Shown here piece after piece: positions 46,310 through 56,981 of a stretch of DNA of 64,000 nucleotides. Every line of letters starts with the position of its first letter. The first letter of the stretch is position 1. The DNA is from Bacteroidia bacterium. GTDB lineage: Bacteria > Bacteroidota > Bacteroidia > Chitinophagales > Chitinophagaceae. The notes under the pieces are model-generated. The model made no database searches. It saw only the letters and a list, made by a program, of their open reading frames with translations, and was not told where the DNA came from. The stretch lies in NCBI GenBank assembly GCA_030426665.1, contig JAUHYD010000001.1:1-64000 (forward strand). The letters run 5' to 3'. The translations under genes and the position numbers were made by a program.

Positions 46310-46798
46310 TTACTTTGGTTTATTGACTATCATCTTCAGCGAATCAGAATCGCCATCGTCTGCGTCATTTTCTACAACTACAAAACCGCATTTGTTGTAC
46401 ACTGCAATTGCTTGCTTGTTTTCCTTGCTTACAAACAGGTAAATCGAACCCAACCCACTTTTGAACCCTTCCTCAACCATTAGTCTCGTAGCGATGGAAG
46501 CGATGCCCTTTCCCCAATGCTCAGTTGCACCAATAAATATGTGAAACTCTGCGGCACCTCCATTAATGCTCGTTAACTGTACATTGCCCACATACTCATC
46601 TGTTTCTTTCAGACAAATAGCGTTTCTCATACTATTGCCTTCTGTCATTACCCGTTCTAACCATTCTTTTTCAATGGCTTCAGTTACGGTAATGTCCGGT
46701 CTCGAGCCAGTCAATGCCCATACCTTGGAGTCATTGCGCCACTTGTAAGACACTTTATGATCTCCTGCTCTCAACCGTCTTAAATACACCTCAGTCAT
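46310..46798 (-). CDS. GNAT-family N-acetyltransferase
   Basis: 162 residues, a full GNAT domain of the RimJ/RimL type. The acetyl-CoA loop region is ATEHWGKGIASIATRLMVEE (about 90-109), and IYLFVSKENKQAIAVYNKCG (about 116-135) is the usual final helix-strand. The start overlaps the upstream aminotransferase gene by 8 bp. In this operon it most likely N-acetylates an amino sugar, with the adjacent DegT-type enzyme supplying the amine, an established pairing in surface-sugar synthesis. The substrate is unknown. Confidence 0.88.
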   Translation of the reverse strand: MTEVYLRRLRAGDHKVSYKWRNDSKVWALTGSRPDITVTEAIEKEWLERVMTEGNSMRNAICLKETDEYVGNVQLTSINGGAAEFHIFIGATEHWGKGIASIATRLMVEEGFKSGLGSIYLFVSKENKQAIAVYNKCGFVVVENDADDGDSDSLKMIVNKPK

Positions 46799-47726
46799 TT
46801 TGTATTATTCTGATTATTACTTCCATTTCCCTTGGGCTATACCGTTGGTCAATCGGCAGGCAGACGAGGTTTGTAGCAAGGTCATATTCTACCGAACCTG
46901 TTGCAGTGTTTTTAATCACGTCTGTCCAATAAGTACCAACATACACTTTCGACTGAATCAACTTATTTCTTAAACCAGCTGATGACAAATAGGGATAAAA
47001 TAAAAAATCTCCGTCGTTCGGCAGATCCAGCCTGTTGCTACTTTGCAGCGCAGCACTTAACGTATTAAAATTTTCTCTTCTTATCTGCTTAACCGCATCA
47101 TAGTCGATTGCCGACAACACCTTTTGGGTAGACCGGGACATCTGCTTTACTTCTTCTTTATCCAGACTTTCCTCCAGTGCGGCATACTCCTTATAGAAGT
47201 CCGAAGCACTTTTGTCTGTTCTTCCCACAAGATGTCTATAACGATCGTACGACAAATCCTTTGGCAACGCTCCCTTTAACTCTATATTAGTAGATAAATA
47301 TGCTCCATCCGGCACACCAAAAAACTTCCGACAAGAATAAATAGTATCAACCCCGGGTAAAGGACGAGAAAAAAAAGATTGTGCATTATCGATTATCATG
47401 TTGGCATACTTCGCAGTTACTTGTCTTACAAATTCATCCTTTAGACCGAAAAAATTGATATATAATATTGCTTCATTATCTTCAATTTCGAATGGCGCAA
47501 ACTCGAAATTGTAGTCAATCGGATAAAATGAATAAGGAATACCGAGCCTTTTTAACGGCGTTTGTAATACATGGCAATGGTAGTATGGCAAATAGACCTT
47601 CTTGTAATTTCTTGCTCTTAATATATACTCCAGAGCATTCCTACCTGTATTCAATGACAATAATCCGGAGTGGTATTCTTCACCACCAGGTAATTCCAAC
47701 TCTAAAAATCCGCCTATTTCGTTCAT
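46791..47726 (-). CDS. DegT/DnrJ-like PLP-dependent aminotransferase, sugar-nucleotide type
   Basis: 311 residues, shorter than typical DegT enzymes (~370-400). The small N-terminal domain begins SLNTGRNALEYILRARN, a pattern that binds the cofactor phosphate. VYLPYYHCHVL and IIDNAQSFFS follow, the second with the Asp that contacts the PLP ring. The putative Schiff-base lysine is in SCRKFFGVPDGAYL. It overlaps its neighbours by 4 and 8 bp. It probably aminates a keto-sugar nucleotide for surface glycan. The family assignment rests on these motifs; specificity is unknown. Confidence 0.78.
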   Translation of the reverse strand: MNEIGGFLELELPGGEEYHSGLLSLNTGRNALEYILRARNYKKVYLPYYHCHVLQTPLKRLGIPYSFYPIDYNFEFAPFEIEDNEAILYINFFGLKDEFVRQVTAKYANMIIDNAQSFFSRPLPGVDTIYSCRKFFGVPDGAYLSTNIELKGALPKDLSYDRYRHLVGRTDKSASDFYKEYAALEESLDKEEVKQMSRSTQKVLSAIDYDAVKQIRRENFNTLSAALQSSNRLDLPNDGDFLFYPYLSSAGLRNKLIQSKVYVGTYWTDVIKNTATGSVEYDLATNLVCLPIDQRYSPREMEVIIRIIQND

Positions 47727-48385
47727 ACTAACGTGTATTCTGTCAACATTTGCTTAATAGTCTCTTTGTCGTGATTCATGCAGATATCAATAATAGACAA
47801 ACTGCCGGAACCTTTCAAGAAATTGAGTCGAATACCATATGCCTCAAACTGCTCTTTAGTGTAAATACCCTGCCCCCCGATTGGATTAATGTACTCCGCG
47901 GCACCTTCACATTCTAAAATATTGACAATGTTCCTGACCTTATCTCCAGTCTTCTCATACCCTTCTTTCGACGATATTCTAAACTCAGTATTCAGACCTA
48001 GGTATCCGGAAAAAGTTACCACACTATCAATTGCTAACTCAGATATTGTATTGGGCCTCTTATCAAAAAAATGCTCAACCATTGGAAACACTTCATTGAA
48101 AAAAGGGGCTTTCTTATAGGAGAGTTTCACATTATTAATGAACTTACTTACTTCTTTCGACTTCCAGTTAATATATGTATCCTTAATCAGCTTAAATGAA
48201 CTTGCATCACTTAATGGAATTGTAAATAGAAACTCCTGCTTATTCGAAATAATCCTGTTGCGATTTATCCAGCCGCCTTTAATAAAATTAACATCATCAT
48301 AAAACACATATCTATCTACACTTGATACCAATTGAAAATAACCGATATATGGACAAAAATAGGGTTGCATAATCGCAATCTTCAT
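47723..48385 (-). CDS. WbqC-family protein
   Basis: 220 residues. The family hallmarks are all present: MKIAIMQPYFCPYIGYFQL at the N-terminus, VFYDDVNFIKGGWINRNRI (about 27-45), and EYINPIGGQGIYTKEQF near residue 170. WbqC-type proteins occur in O-antigen and other surface glycan clusters; their reaction is not firmly established, with acyl or amino acid transfer to aminosugars among proposals. It overlaps the aminotransferase by 4 bp, suggesting that both act on the same sugar. Confidence 0.9.
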   Translation of the reverse strand: MKIAIMQPYFCPYIGYFQLVSSVDRYVFYDDVNFIKGGWINRNRIISNKQEFLFTIPLSDASSFKLIKDTYINWKSKEVSKFINNVKLSYKKAPFFNEVFPMVEHFFDKRPNTISELAIDSVVTFSGYLGLNTEFRISSKEGYEKTGDKVRNIVNILECEGAAEYINPIGGQGIYTKEQFEAYGIRLNFLKGSGSLSIIDICMNHDKETIKQMLTEYTLV

Positions 48386-48528
48386 GTCTTTCCGTTTTTA
48401 ATTAAAATATCTCGCCATAAATATCGGCAATAAGAAGAACTTAAAATAAAACTGCCGTCAAAATAGTTTCAATACCATCATAAAATAACCTCAACCGAAA
48501 CCTCCTTCTAAATTTATCCGGCCAGCGA

Positions 48529-49479
48529 CTATTTTTTTGACCTTAATAAAACCGGAAAAAACAAGACAGCTGCAAAGTAAAGCAGTTCTTTTAAGTTGAA
48601 AGGTGCATACCTAAAATAAAGCGGACAATTGTTGAGTACGTGTTTAAGCTTTTCAGTTCCTCGCTTGTCTTTAGAATAATACATCAGCACAGTTTTTGAC
48701 ATTTCTGCCAGACGTTTGCTAAACACACTATCATACTTTCCACGATAATATACGTTTGCTTCCGAATATAACTTAAATAAGTCTCTGTAGGATTTGTAAC
48801 TATGATTTTCTGCTCTCGTAACACCGCCGCCATGCTGTCTGTAAGCAGCTGTTTTCCCGGGGAGATATTTCGCCGTTCCCATATCGCAAAACATGATGTG
48901 CATGGCGATATCTCCACTATTTGCTTCCTTAAAAAACTTTGGCAACGGACTAGGCAAGTTATTCCTGAAAAACAGCGTTGCGGTTGGAATGAATACCTGT
49001 GGTGACATCACAACCTCCTCCATTTCGATATCTTCTTTTGGAGGAGGTAAAAATGTCGGCTCTTGTGCCGTGCCTATATTGTTGATAATCTCTACATCGG
49101 TAAAACACATGCTATAGCCCGGGTTTTCTTCTAAAAACTTAACCTGTCGTTTTAGCTTAGTTGTATCAATCCATTTATCGTCGCCTTCTAAAAATGCAAT
49201 ATACTTGCCGGTACACCTCAGCAAGCACTCTACCGAATTTGCCTTTGCTCCGATGTTACTTTTCGGATATAAAGGCACAATAATATCCGGATACTCTTTA
49301 TGGTATTTGTCAATGATGGCGCGCGTATTGTCCTTCGAGCAATCATCACCGATAACAAACTCAATCCTGAAATCACGTTCCTGATTAAGCACGCCGCAAA
49401 TAGCCTCCTCAATATATTGCTCATGGTTGTACGTGATTGTACAAATGCTTACTAAAGGCCGTTCGGTGTCTGCGCTCAT
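48529..49479 (-). CDS. Glycosyltransferase family 2
   Basis: 316 residues from ATG 49479 (MSADTERPLVSICTITYNHE); the frame extends to 49539 but the GT2 fold starts here. GT-A core: VSICTITYNHEQYIEEAI, FEFVIGDDCSKDNT-type loop (EFVIGDDCSKDNTRAIIDKY), and AFLEGDDKW as the DXD-like motif. The last ~20 residues are hydrophobic (LLYFAAVLFFPVLL), perhaps membrane-attached. It transfers a sugar from a nucleotide donor during surface polysaccharide or glycoprotein synthesis. It lies 143 bp upstream of the WbqC gene on the same strand. Confidence 0.92.
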   Translation of the reverse strand: MSADTERPLVSICTITYNHEQYIEEAICGVLNQERDFRIEFVIGDDCSKDNTRAIIDKYHKEYPDIIVPLYPKSNIGAKANSVECLLRCTGKYIAFLEGDDKWIDTTKLKRQVKFLEENPGYSMCFTDVEIINNIGTAQEPTFLPPPKEDIEMEEVVMSPQVFIPTATLFFRNNLPSPLPKFFKEANSGDIAMHIMFCDMGTAKYLPGKTAAYRQHGGGVTRAENHSYKSYRDLFKLYSEANVYYRGKYDSVFSKRLAEMSKTVLMYYSKDKRGTEKLKHVLNNCPLYFRYAPFNLKELLYFAAVLFFPVLLRSKK

Positions 49480-49716
49480 ACTAACATTTATATTCGTGTC
49501 CGTTGCTCTTGTGTCGACAGTATTGTTATAAAATAACAAAATCGGAATCTGAGTGCTAAAATAGATAAATTAGTGGGTAGATACGAAGCGAGCTCCCACA
49601 TTTGAATACAATAACTGCACAATGAGCGTATTTTCAAACCCCATTGAGTTTCGACTTCCGGCATATATTTACTTACTTCTTTTTCAATCCGATTTCTTAA
49701 AGTATTTTTATGCTTA

Positions 49717-51744
49717 ATGGCTAAAAACAAAAATAGCAAGCCTGCTGCACCTGTTCCTGCTAGAAAACCTTCTAATAGAAAGGCTACGTCGAACGATAGA
49801 GCTAAGAAACCTTCTGGCACTATATCAGAAGCCCGGCTCCAATGGCTGGCGGCTGGTACTGTTGCGGTCCTAACCTGGCTATTTTATAAAGTATGCCTGA
49901 ACAACCAGTTGACCAACTGGGATGACCCGGGGTACATAAGAGACAATAAGTTGATAAAAGACACTTCGGCAGAGGGGCTAAAAGAAATATTTACGACCCC
50001 CATCATGGGTAACTATCACCCATTGACCATACTTAGTTATGCGATAGAGTATAGCTACGTGCGGTTAGAGCCATGGTTATACCATTTGGACAGTGTCCTG
50101 TTTCATATATTGGTGACAGTTCTGGTTTATGTTTTTGTACAACAACTGACACGCAAAACGGTTGCAGCATTCATAACTGCACTTCTTTTTGGCCTTCACC
50201 CCATGCACGTAGAGTCTGTAGCCTGGTTGGCCGGCAGAAAAGATGTGGTTTATGGAACATTCTATATGGCCGCATGCATCGGGCACCTTTTCTACATTAG
50301 AAATACGGCCAACAAAAAATGGCTTTGGTATGGCGGTGTAATACTTATGTTCGTCTGCTCTCTCCTGTCTAAACCTGTTGCGGTAACCCTTCCAGTTACG
50401 TTGCTGGCGATAGATTATTGGGAGCGAAAAGAATGGAACATAAAAATACTCCTTGAAAAAATCCCTCTTTTTATCCTATCCATCGGATTTGGTATCCGTT
50501 CCGTAATAGACCAACAGGACTTTGGTTCGCTTGGCACTCAAAATGTAACTTATAGCATCCTTGAGCGTATTGCATTGGGTGGATATGCATACATAACCTA
50601 CTTGCGCAATGCCATTTTCCCTACCGGACTCAGCAACTTCTACCCATACCCGCCTAAAGTTGACGGCACATTACCCTTACCGTATTACCTGTATACTTTG
50701 GGTACATTACTTACGTTGCTGGTACTTTGGAGATTCAGAAAAAACAAGGCGGTTGTATTTGGCTCACTGTTTTTCCTCATCAACATAGCTCTGTTACTGC
50801 AGTTTGTTCCGGTAGGTGGTGCCATCCTGGCCGACAGATACTCTTACATACCCTACATGGGACTGTTCTTTATTGCGGGATGGATAATTTCCAAATTAAT
50901 AGAAACTCCCGAAAAGAAGCAGATTGGCCTCATCACATTCGCCGTAGTATGTGCCTACTCTCTTTACCTCGGCAAGCTAACTACTGACAGATGTAAGGAT
51001 TGGTATGATACTGCCAGCCTATGGCGAGACGAAATTCAAAAACAACCCCTTGCTCCAAACGCCTTTAATAATCTTGGGTTTCACTACTTCAATAAATTCA
51101 ACGAAAGCGTAAACCCCGCTGAGCGAAAGATATATTTCGACTCATCTTACATGCTGTTAAACCAATCTATCGCGCTACAAAGCACATTTGCAAACCCTTA
51201 TGTTTCTCTGGGGGAACTGCACAGAGCAAACGGCCAATTGAACATAGCGAGGTCATACTATTACAAAGCCCTTTCGCTCAAAGACAAGGAGGGCTCCGCG
51301 AATGCGTATCTGGGACTCGCTATCATATATGCGATGTCAGGCAACCTTGATTCTTCCGGTATTTGCTTTAGAAATGCCATAGAATACAAGCCGTATTTCC
51401 CTGAGTTGCACAGCAACTACGGCAACTTCTTCGATATGTCGCATAAACCTGACTCTGCTTTAATTCAGTACGGCATTGCCATTTCTCAGAACCCGGATAT
51501 GTATGCCCCTCACCTGAACAGGGCCAGGCTATACAGCCGACAAAACAAGTATCAGGACGCGCTGAATGACTTTGCCATCGCTGCCAGTCTGAATCCGGAT
51601 ATGGGTGAAATATATTACTCCCGTTCTTTTACCTATAACAAGATGGGCAATAAGGCCGCTGCATTACGTGACGTTGAGCAAGCAATTCGCCTTGGATTTC
51701 CGAATGTAGATCAGGCATACTATAAGATGTTGAAAGGTCAGTAA
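49717..51744 (+). CDS. TMTC-like membrane protein with C-terminal TPR repeats
   Basis: 675 residues. A lysine/proline-rich cytoplasmic start (1-38) is followed by about ten transmembrane helices (about 42-440). The first large loop has NNQLTNWDDPGYIRDNKLIK and NYHPLTILSYAIEY; a later segment is LLFGLHPMHVESVAWLAGRK. These match the DUF1736/TMTC group of GT-C-fold O-mannosyltransferase-like proteins. TPRs fill about 460-670 (AFNNLGFHYFNKFN, ANAYLGLAIIYAMSGNLDSS, PDMYAPHLNRARLYSRQNKY). It probably transfers a lipid-linked sugar to exported proteins, inferred from fold. It is divergent from the glycan operon. A near-consensus -7 box TATTTTTA is at 49703-49710. Confidence 0.85.
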   Translation: MAKNKNSKPAAPVPARKPSNRKATSNDRAKKPSGTISEARLQWLAAGTVAVLTWLFYKVCLNNQLTNWDDPGYIRDNKLIKDTSAEGLKEIFTTPIMGNYHPLTILSYAIEYSYVRLEPWLYHLDSVLFHILVTVLVYVFVQQLTRKTVAAFITALLFGLHPMHVESVAWLAGRKDVVYGTFYMAACIGHLFYIRNTANKKWLWYGGVILMFVCSLLSKPVAVTLPVTLLAIDYWERKEWNIKILLEKIPLFILSIGFGIRSVIDQQDFGSLGTQNVTYSILERIALGGYAYITYLRNAIFPTGLSNFYPYPPKVDGTLPLPYYLYTLGTLLTLLVLWRFRKNKAVVFGSLFFLINIALLLQFVPVGGAILADRYSYIPYMGLFFIAGWIISKLIETPEKKQIGLITFAVVCAYSLYLGKLTTDRCKDWYDTASLWRDEIQKQPLAPNAFNNLGFHYFNKFNESVNPAERKIYFDSSYMLLNQSIALQSTFANPYVSLGELHRANGQLNIARSYYYKALSLKDKEGSANAYLGLAIIYAMSGNLDSSGICFRNAIEYKPYFPELHSNYGNFFDMSHKPDSALIQYGIAISQNPDMYAPHLNRARLYSRQNKYQDALNDFAIAASLNPDMGEIYYSRSFTYNKMGNKAAALRDVEQAIRLGFPNVDQAYYKMLKGQ

Positions 51745-51797
51745 TTACCGCCGGTGGACGAAAAACCCTACTTACAAGTAGTACCTTTACAATCGCT

Positions 51798-52586
51798 ATG
51801 ATAGTTACTCTTTTATCTGACTTAGGCACCAAAGACGGCGCTGCGGCTACCGCAAGAGCATATTTGACGCAGCATCTGCCGGGGGTAACATTCGTAGACT
51901 TAACACATAGTATTACCGGGCTCAGCCAACGTAGGGCCGCATATGTATTAGCGAATGCTTACCCATCATTTCCGAAAGGCACCATTCACTTAAGTATGGT
52001 GTTTCCTTTTGCAGGCACGGCACCGGCAATGGTAGCAACACAAGTAAGTGGACATACCTTTATTGCCCCGGATAACGGACTGCTACCAACCGCCTTAGGG
52101 GCGGACAAAACCAACGATATCCGACTGCTCTACAAGTACCAAAAACCATATAGTTTTAAACGGTGGTTAGCAGACGCGACTCAGGCGATTCAACAGTTTT
52201 CAGAATCGGGATCATTGCCGCAAAATATCATCATTCCTAAGACGCTACCACCGTGCCCGGCGCCATCAATTACACCCTCAGGCATTGACTGTTTTATTCT
52301 TTACTCAGACCACTACGGCAACGTGATACTCAATATATCAAAAGATGAGTTTACGCAAGCAACGACCGGGAAAGAATTCAATATCAGATTCGTGAAAACA
52401 AGCAACATAAACCATATCAGCACCCATTACTCAGAAGTCGAAAATAATACTCCATTGTGTCGGTTTAACAGTATGGGGCTTCTGGAAATTGCCGTCAACC
52501 ATGGCTCCGCAATTGAGCTACTGGGGCTGAAGCAAGAGGACTACCCGCATCTTAGAAATATGACCGTACACATTTCAACTCAATAG
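51798..52586 (+). CDS. SAM hydroxide adenosyltransferase (DUF62 family)
   Basis: 262 residues, a full-length family member. It hydrolyses S-adenosylmethionine to adenosine and methionine using a bound hydroxide. The family signatures are MIVTLLSDLGTKDGAAATAR (the usual TD-x-G-x-x-D near the N-terminus), VDLTHSI, FIAPDNGLLPTAL (the [AP]-D-N-G-L-L motif), and SDHYGNVILNI in the C-terminal beta-barrel domain. Halogenating relatives (fluorinase, chlorinase) carry a loop not evident here. A near-consensus -7 box TACCTTTA lies at 51782-51789. It is convergent with lpxD. Confidence 0.92.
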   Translation: MIVTLLSDLGTKDGAAATARAYLTQHLPGVTFVDLTHSITGLSQRRAAYVLANAYPSFPKGTIHLSMVFPFAGTAPAMVATQVSGHTFIAPDNGLLPTALGADKTNDIRLLYKYQKPYSFKRWLADATQAIQQFSESGSLPQNIIIPKTLPPCPAPSITPSGIDCFILYSDHYGNVILNISKDEFTQATTGKEFNIRFVKTSNINHISTHYSEVENNTPLCRFNSMGLLEIAVNHGSAIELLGLKQEDYPHLRNMTVHISTQ

Positions 52587-52597
52587 TCTGCAACCAC

Positions 52598-53620
52598 TCA
52601 GTTTTCCGGCCGTTCCAACACACTAATGCGTCTGACAACACTATCGAGATTACGAAAGTGTATAAATGCCTTTCTATATGCCTTAGCATCAAATGCAGGC
52701 GAACCCATATAAACGCCACCGGGTTTAGAGATACTCTTCGATATTCCGGATTGTGCCGTAATAATGGTATTATCGGCAATCTGTAAATGGCCCACTATTC
52801 CTACCTGGCCACTGAACATACAGTTTTTCCCAATCTTGGTGGAGCCTGCTATAACATTACATGCAGCCAGATAAGAGTTTTCTCCTACTTCCACATTGTG
52901 AGCAATGTGTACCAGATTGTCGAACTTGACGCCCTTTCTGATTATCGTCGACCCAAGTGTAGCACGATCGATGGCGCAGTTAGCACCTACTTCCACATCA
53001 TCCTCGATAATTACGTTTCCAATTTGCGGCACTTTACGCTCACCCTCGGCATTTTGCGGTTCAAACCGGAAACCATCGCTACCGATGACGGTACCGGAAT
53101 GTATAATGCACTTACTTCCTATCTGTGTGTCTGAGTATACTTTCACACCTGCAAACAATGTTGTGTTATCGCCGATTACCACATTGTCACCGATATATAC
53201 CTGAGGGTAAATTTTTACATTATTACCAATTCGCGCATTATCACTAATTACTGCAAAAGGCCCGGCATACAAGTTCTCTCCCGTGACTGCACTTTCGGAA
53301 ATATATGCCTGCTTAGACACCCCCGTTTTATTGAGCTTTACCTGATTGTACATCTCCAGCAGCTTTGCGAAGGCCACGGCTGCACTATCTACGCGTATCA
53401 AAGTCGCCTCAATCGGTTCAGCGGCTACAAAGTCACGATTTACAATAACGATAGAGGCCTTTGTACCATATATATATTGGGTATAAGCAGGATTGGCAAG
53501 AAATGAAATTGACCCCGGTGTCCCTTCTTCTATTTTAGACAAAGTACTAACTGTTGCCTCCGGATTTCCTTCTATGGTTCCGTTCAGGATACCAGCTATT
53601 TGTTGAGCACTAAACTGCAT
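52598..53620 (-). CDS. lpxD: UDP-3-O-acylglucosamine N-acyltransferase
   Basis: 340 residues, normal for LpxD. It adds the N-linked acyl chain to UDP-3-O-acylglucosamine in lipid A synthesis. An N-terminal uridine-binding domain (1-100; [20 protein letters not shown]) precedes a left-handed beta-helix of hexapeptide repeats (about 105-290; [20 protein letters not shown]). The catalytic His is in the [17 protein letters not shown] motif (about 236-252). C-terminal helices follow. It is third in the same-direction series pyrG, class D beta-lactamase, lpxD. Confidence 0.96.
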   Translation of the reverse strand: MQFSAQQIAGILNGTIEGNPEATVSTLSKIEEGTPGSISFLANPAYTQYIYGTKASIVIVNRDFVAAEPIEATLIRVDSAAVAFAKLLEMYNQVKLNKTGVSKQAYISESAVTGENLYAGPFAVISDNARIGNNVKIYPQVYIGDNVVIGDNTTLFAGVKVYSDTQIGSKCIIHSGTVIGSDGFRFEPQNAEGERKVPQIGNVIIEDDVEVGANCAIDRATLGSTIIRKGVKFDNLVHIAHNVEVGENSYLAACNVIAGSTKIGKNCMFSGQVGIVGHLQIADNTIITAQSGISKSISKPGGVYMGSPAFDAKAYRKAFIHFRNLDSVVRRISVLERPEN

Positions 53621-53686
53621 TTATTAAACGTTTGCGTACAAAATAGATGAAAATCGGGGATTTTTATAACAATGTACGAGGTGCAG

Positions 53687-54544
53687 CTACTTAGGCATGG
53701 CACCATAGTCTTTGAGAATTTCTTTAAGGACATCAATTCGGGTGGAAAACCAGTCCTTTGAGGCATCGGTTGCAGGCTTTTCAAAATTCATAGAAAAGAA
53801 GTAAGGATAGTTTCTGATGTCTACTTTGTTCATTGAACCTTTGGGCTCCTTTACATGCTTAATACGCTCAATAAATCCTGTTATCCAATACACATTCTTG
53901 TCTCCGGAAACACCGGTTCCGGTCTTATAGTATAGCTTGTATCCTTCCGTGTCTTCCTGCAACATCATGTTCTTTACAATACGCTGACTGCGCTCAGAAA
54001 ATGGCAACTCTGCAAAATACATACGCTTGATAAAGCCCGCCTGCTCATCGGCGGAAATCTGCAGTGAGTCGTTCAACCAAAAATTGTCAATACTTCCTGA
54101 CGCATTCATATTGCCATACTTCACGGTATCAACATAATGCTTCATTCTTTCAGGCCCAATTCTTCTCGCAATCTCCCGATAGTACCACACACAACTATTA
54201 CTGAAAGCCTCCTGCATCGTCAGGTCTTTGTCACATGCTGTTCTGCCGGTAGTGGTGCTGTCCCACTTGATCAGCAGCCGTTCATCAGGTGCCAGTGCCG
54301 TTTCCAGCGCGACTAGAGAATTGAAAATCTTAAAAGTTGATGCCGGAAGGAAGCGCTTCAGGCAACGTTCTTTGTTGTAAAAATGGATAGCTTCATGATT
54401 ATTATCGCGGAGTATAAAACAGGCGTTCTCTATGCCATGTTTCTTATAAACAGCTCCCCACTCTTCATGCTCTGTTATCCGAGCCTCTCTGCAAGAGCAG
54501 AATACCGTTATCAATATAAGCGTAATAAATATGCGAATCTGCAT
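53687..54544 (-). CDS. Class D (OXA-type) beta-lactamase, lipoprotein
   Basis: 285 residues. The signal sequence ends VFCSC, so it is likely lipid-anchored. All class D serine-enzyme motifs are present and in order: Ser69-Thr-Phe-Lys72 in PASTFKIFNSLVALE, Ser117-Cys-Val119 (SxV), Tyr143-Gly-Asn145 (YGN), the Trp in DNFWLND, and Lys207-Thr-Gly209 (YYKTGTG). The enzyme would hydrolyse penicillins, but the substrate range cannot be read from sequence. It sits between pyrG and lpxD with no mobile element nearby, suggesting an intrinsic chromosomal gene. It starts 55 bp after pyrG. Confidence 0.93.
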   Translation of the reverse strand: MQIRIFITLILITVFCSCREARITEHEEWGAVYKKHGIENACFILRDNNHEAIHFYNKERCLKRFLPASTFKIFNSLVALETALAPDERLLIKWDSTTTGRTACDKDLTMQEAFSNSCVWYYREIARRIGPERMKHYVDTVKYGNMNASGSIDNFWLNDSLQISADEQAGFIKRMYFAELPFSERSQRIVKNMMLQEDTEGYKLYYKTGTGVSGDKNVYWITGFIERIKHVKEPKGSMNKVDIRNYPYFFSMNFEKPATDASKDWFSTRIDVLKEILKDYGAMPK

Positions 54545-54599
54545 TAAAACTGACTATTTGTAAAACCTGTTATGAATATTATGACTGTTGTCCACCGAA

Positions 54600-56384
<1,785 letters not shown>

Positions 56385-56404
56385 TTATCCCCAACTTAGA
56401 ATAA

Positions 56405-56509
56405 GCGAACCAACGTTATCATCTTCCCGTTGACGACCTGAGGTTACAACTGAATTACGGAAAAGACGAATTCAGGATATCGTTCGATGGAAGTCCGGTT
56501 AACTTATAA
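56405..56509 (+). pseudogene. Possible 34-codon C-terminal gene remnant
   Basis: Between two stop codons this forward frame has good coding character: ANQRYHLPVDDLRLQLNYG, then KDEFRISFDGSPVNL and a TAA. It has no start codon. It looks like the C-terminal tail of a larger protein of unknown family, left behind by rearrangement. The stretch is short, so chance is possible. Confidence 0.35.
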
Positions 56510-56524
56510 AAAATATCTATACAA

Positions 56525-56850
56525 CCAGTTACTTTTACCGGGAGTGTGCAACAATTTTTATTTTGCACAACCTATCATTGACAATCAGCCACTTACGTTA
56601 TTTTCCCTTTCCGAAATTGCGCATTCTTTGCTCACTCTTTGCTATTGTGTGGGCAATTTTGCCTTTTGTTTGAGCTGTCAGGTTGCTTTTGCATCAAGCA
56701 ACAAGATTTGAATAAAAGCATAATGATACGGTTTGGTGACACTTGGTTTATGCCTCAAAAACCAAGCCAGAAAGAGCGGCTGACAGAAAATGATATCCAC
56801 ATTTTCAAAATTGCCTCCGAACGCTCTGTAAGCAACTCCGGGAAGGTTGT
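56525..56850. repeat. Repeated element, copy B
   Basis: Homologous to copy A at 34400-34730, in the same orientation. Similarity begins around ACCGGGAG..GTGCAACAATTT and covers the AAATTGCGCATTCTTTGCTC block (copy A ATTGCGCATTTTTTGCACAC) and ACCAAGCCAGAAAG. A 78-codon frame (56723-56956, MIRFGDTWFMPQKPSQKERL) is open in copy B but broken by stops in copy A. No known mobile-element protein was recognised. Confidence 0.65.
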
Positions 56851-56981
56851 AAGCCGGATAAATTATGTTGGGTATGGTCTGCTTGAGCACTTAAGCAGGC
56901 TGAGTAAGCGAGGTAACGCAGGCGTGACGCTTGCAGTTGTATGGACGAAGGTGTGAACTTGACATTGGGATCTAGGGAGCA

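Noticed and set aside
56639-56956. A 105-codon forward ORF in repeat copy B.
   Set aside because: The equivalent frame in copy A has stop codons, no homology is recognised, and the first part is hydrophobic low-quality sequence. It was kept only as part of the repeat description.
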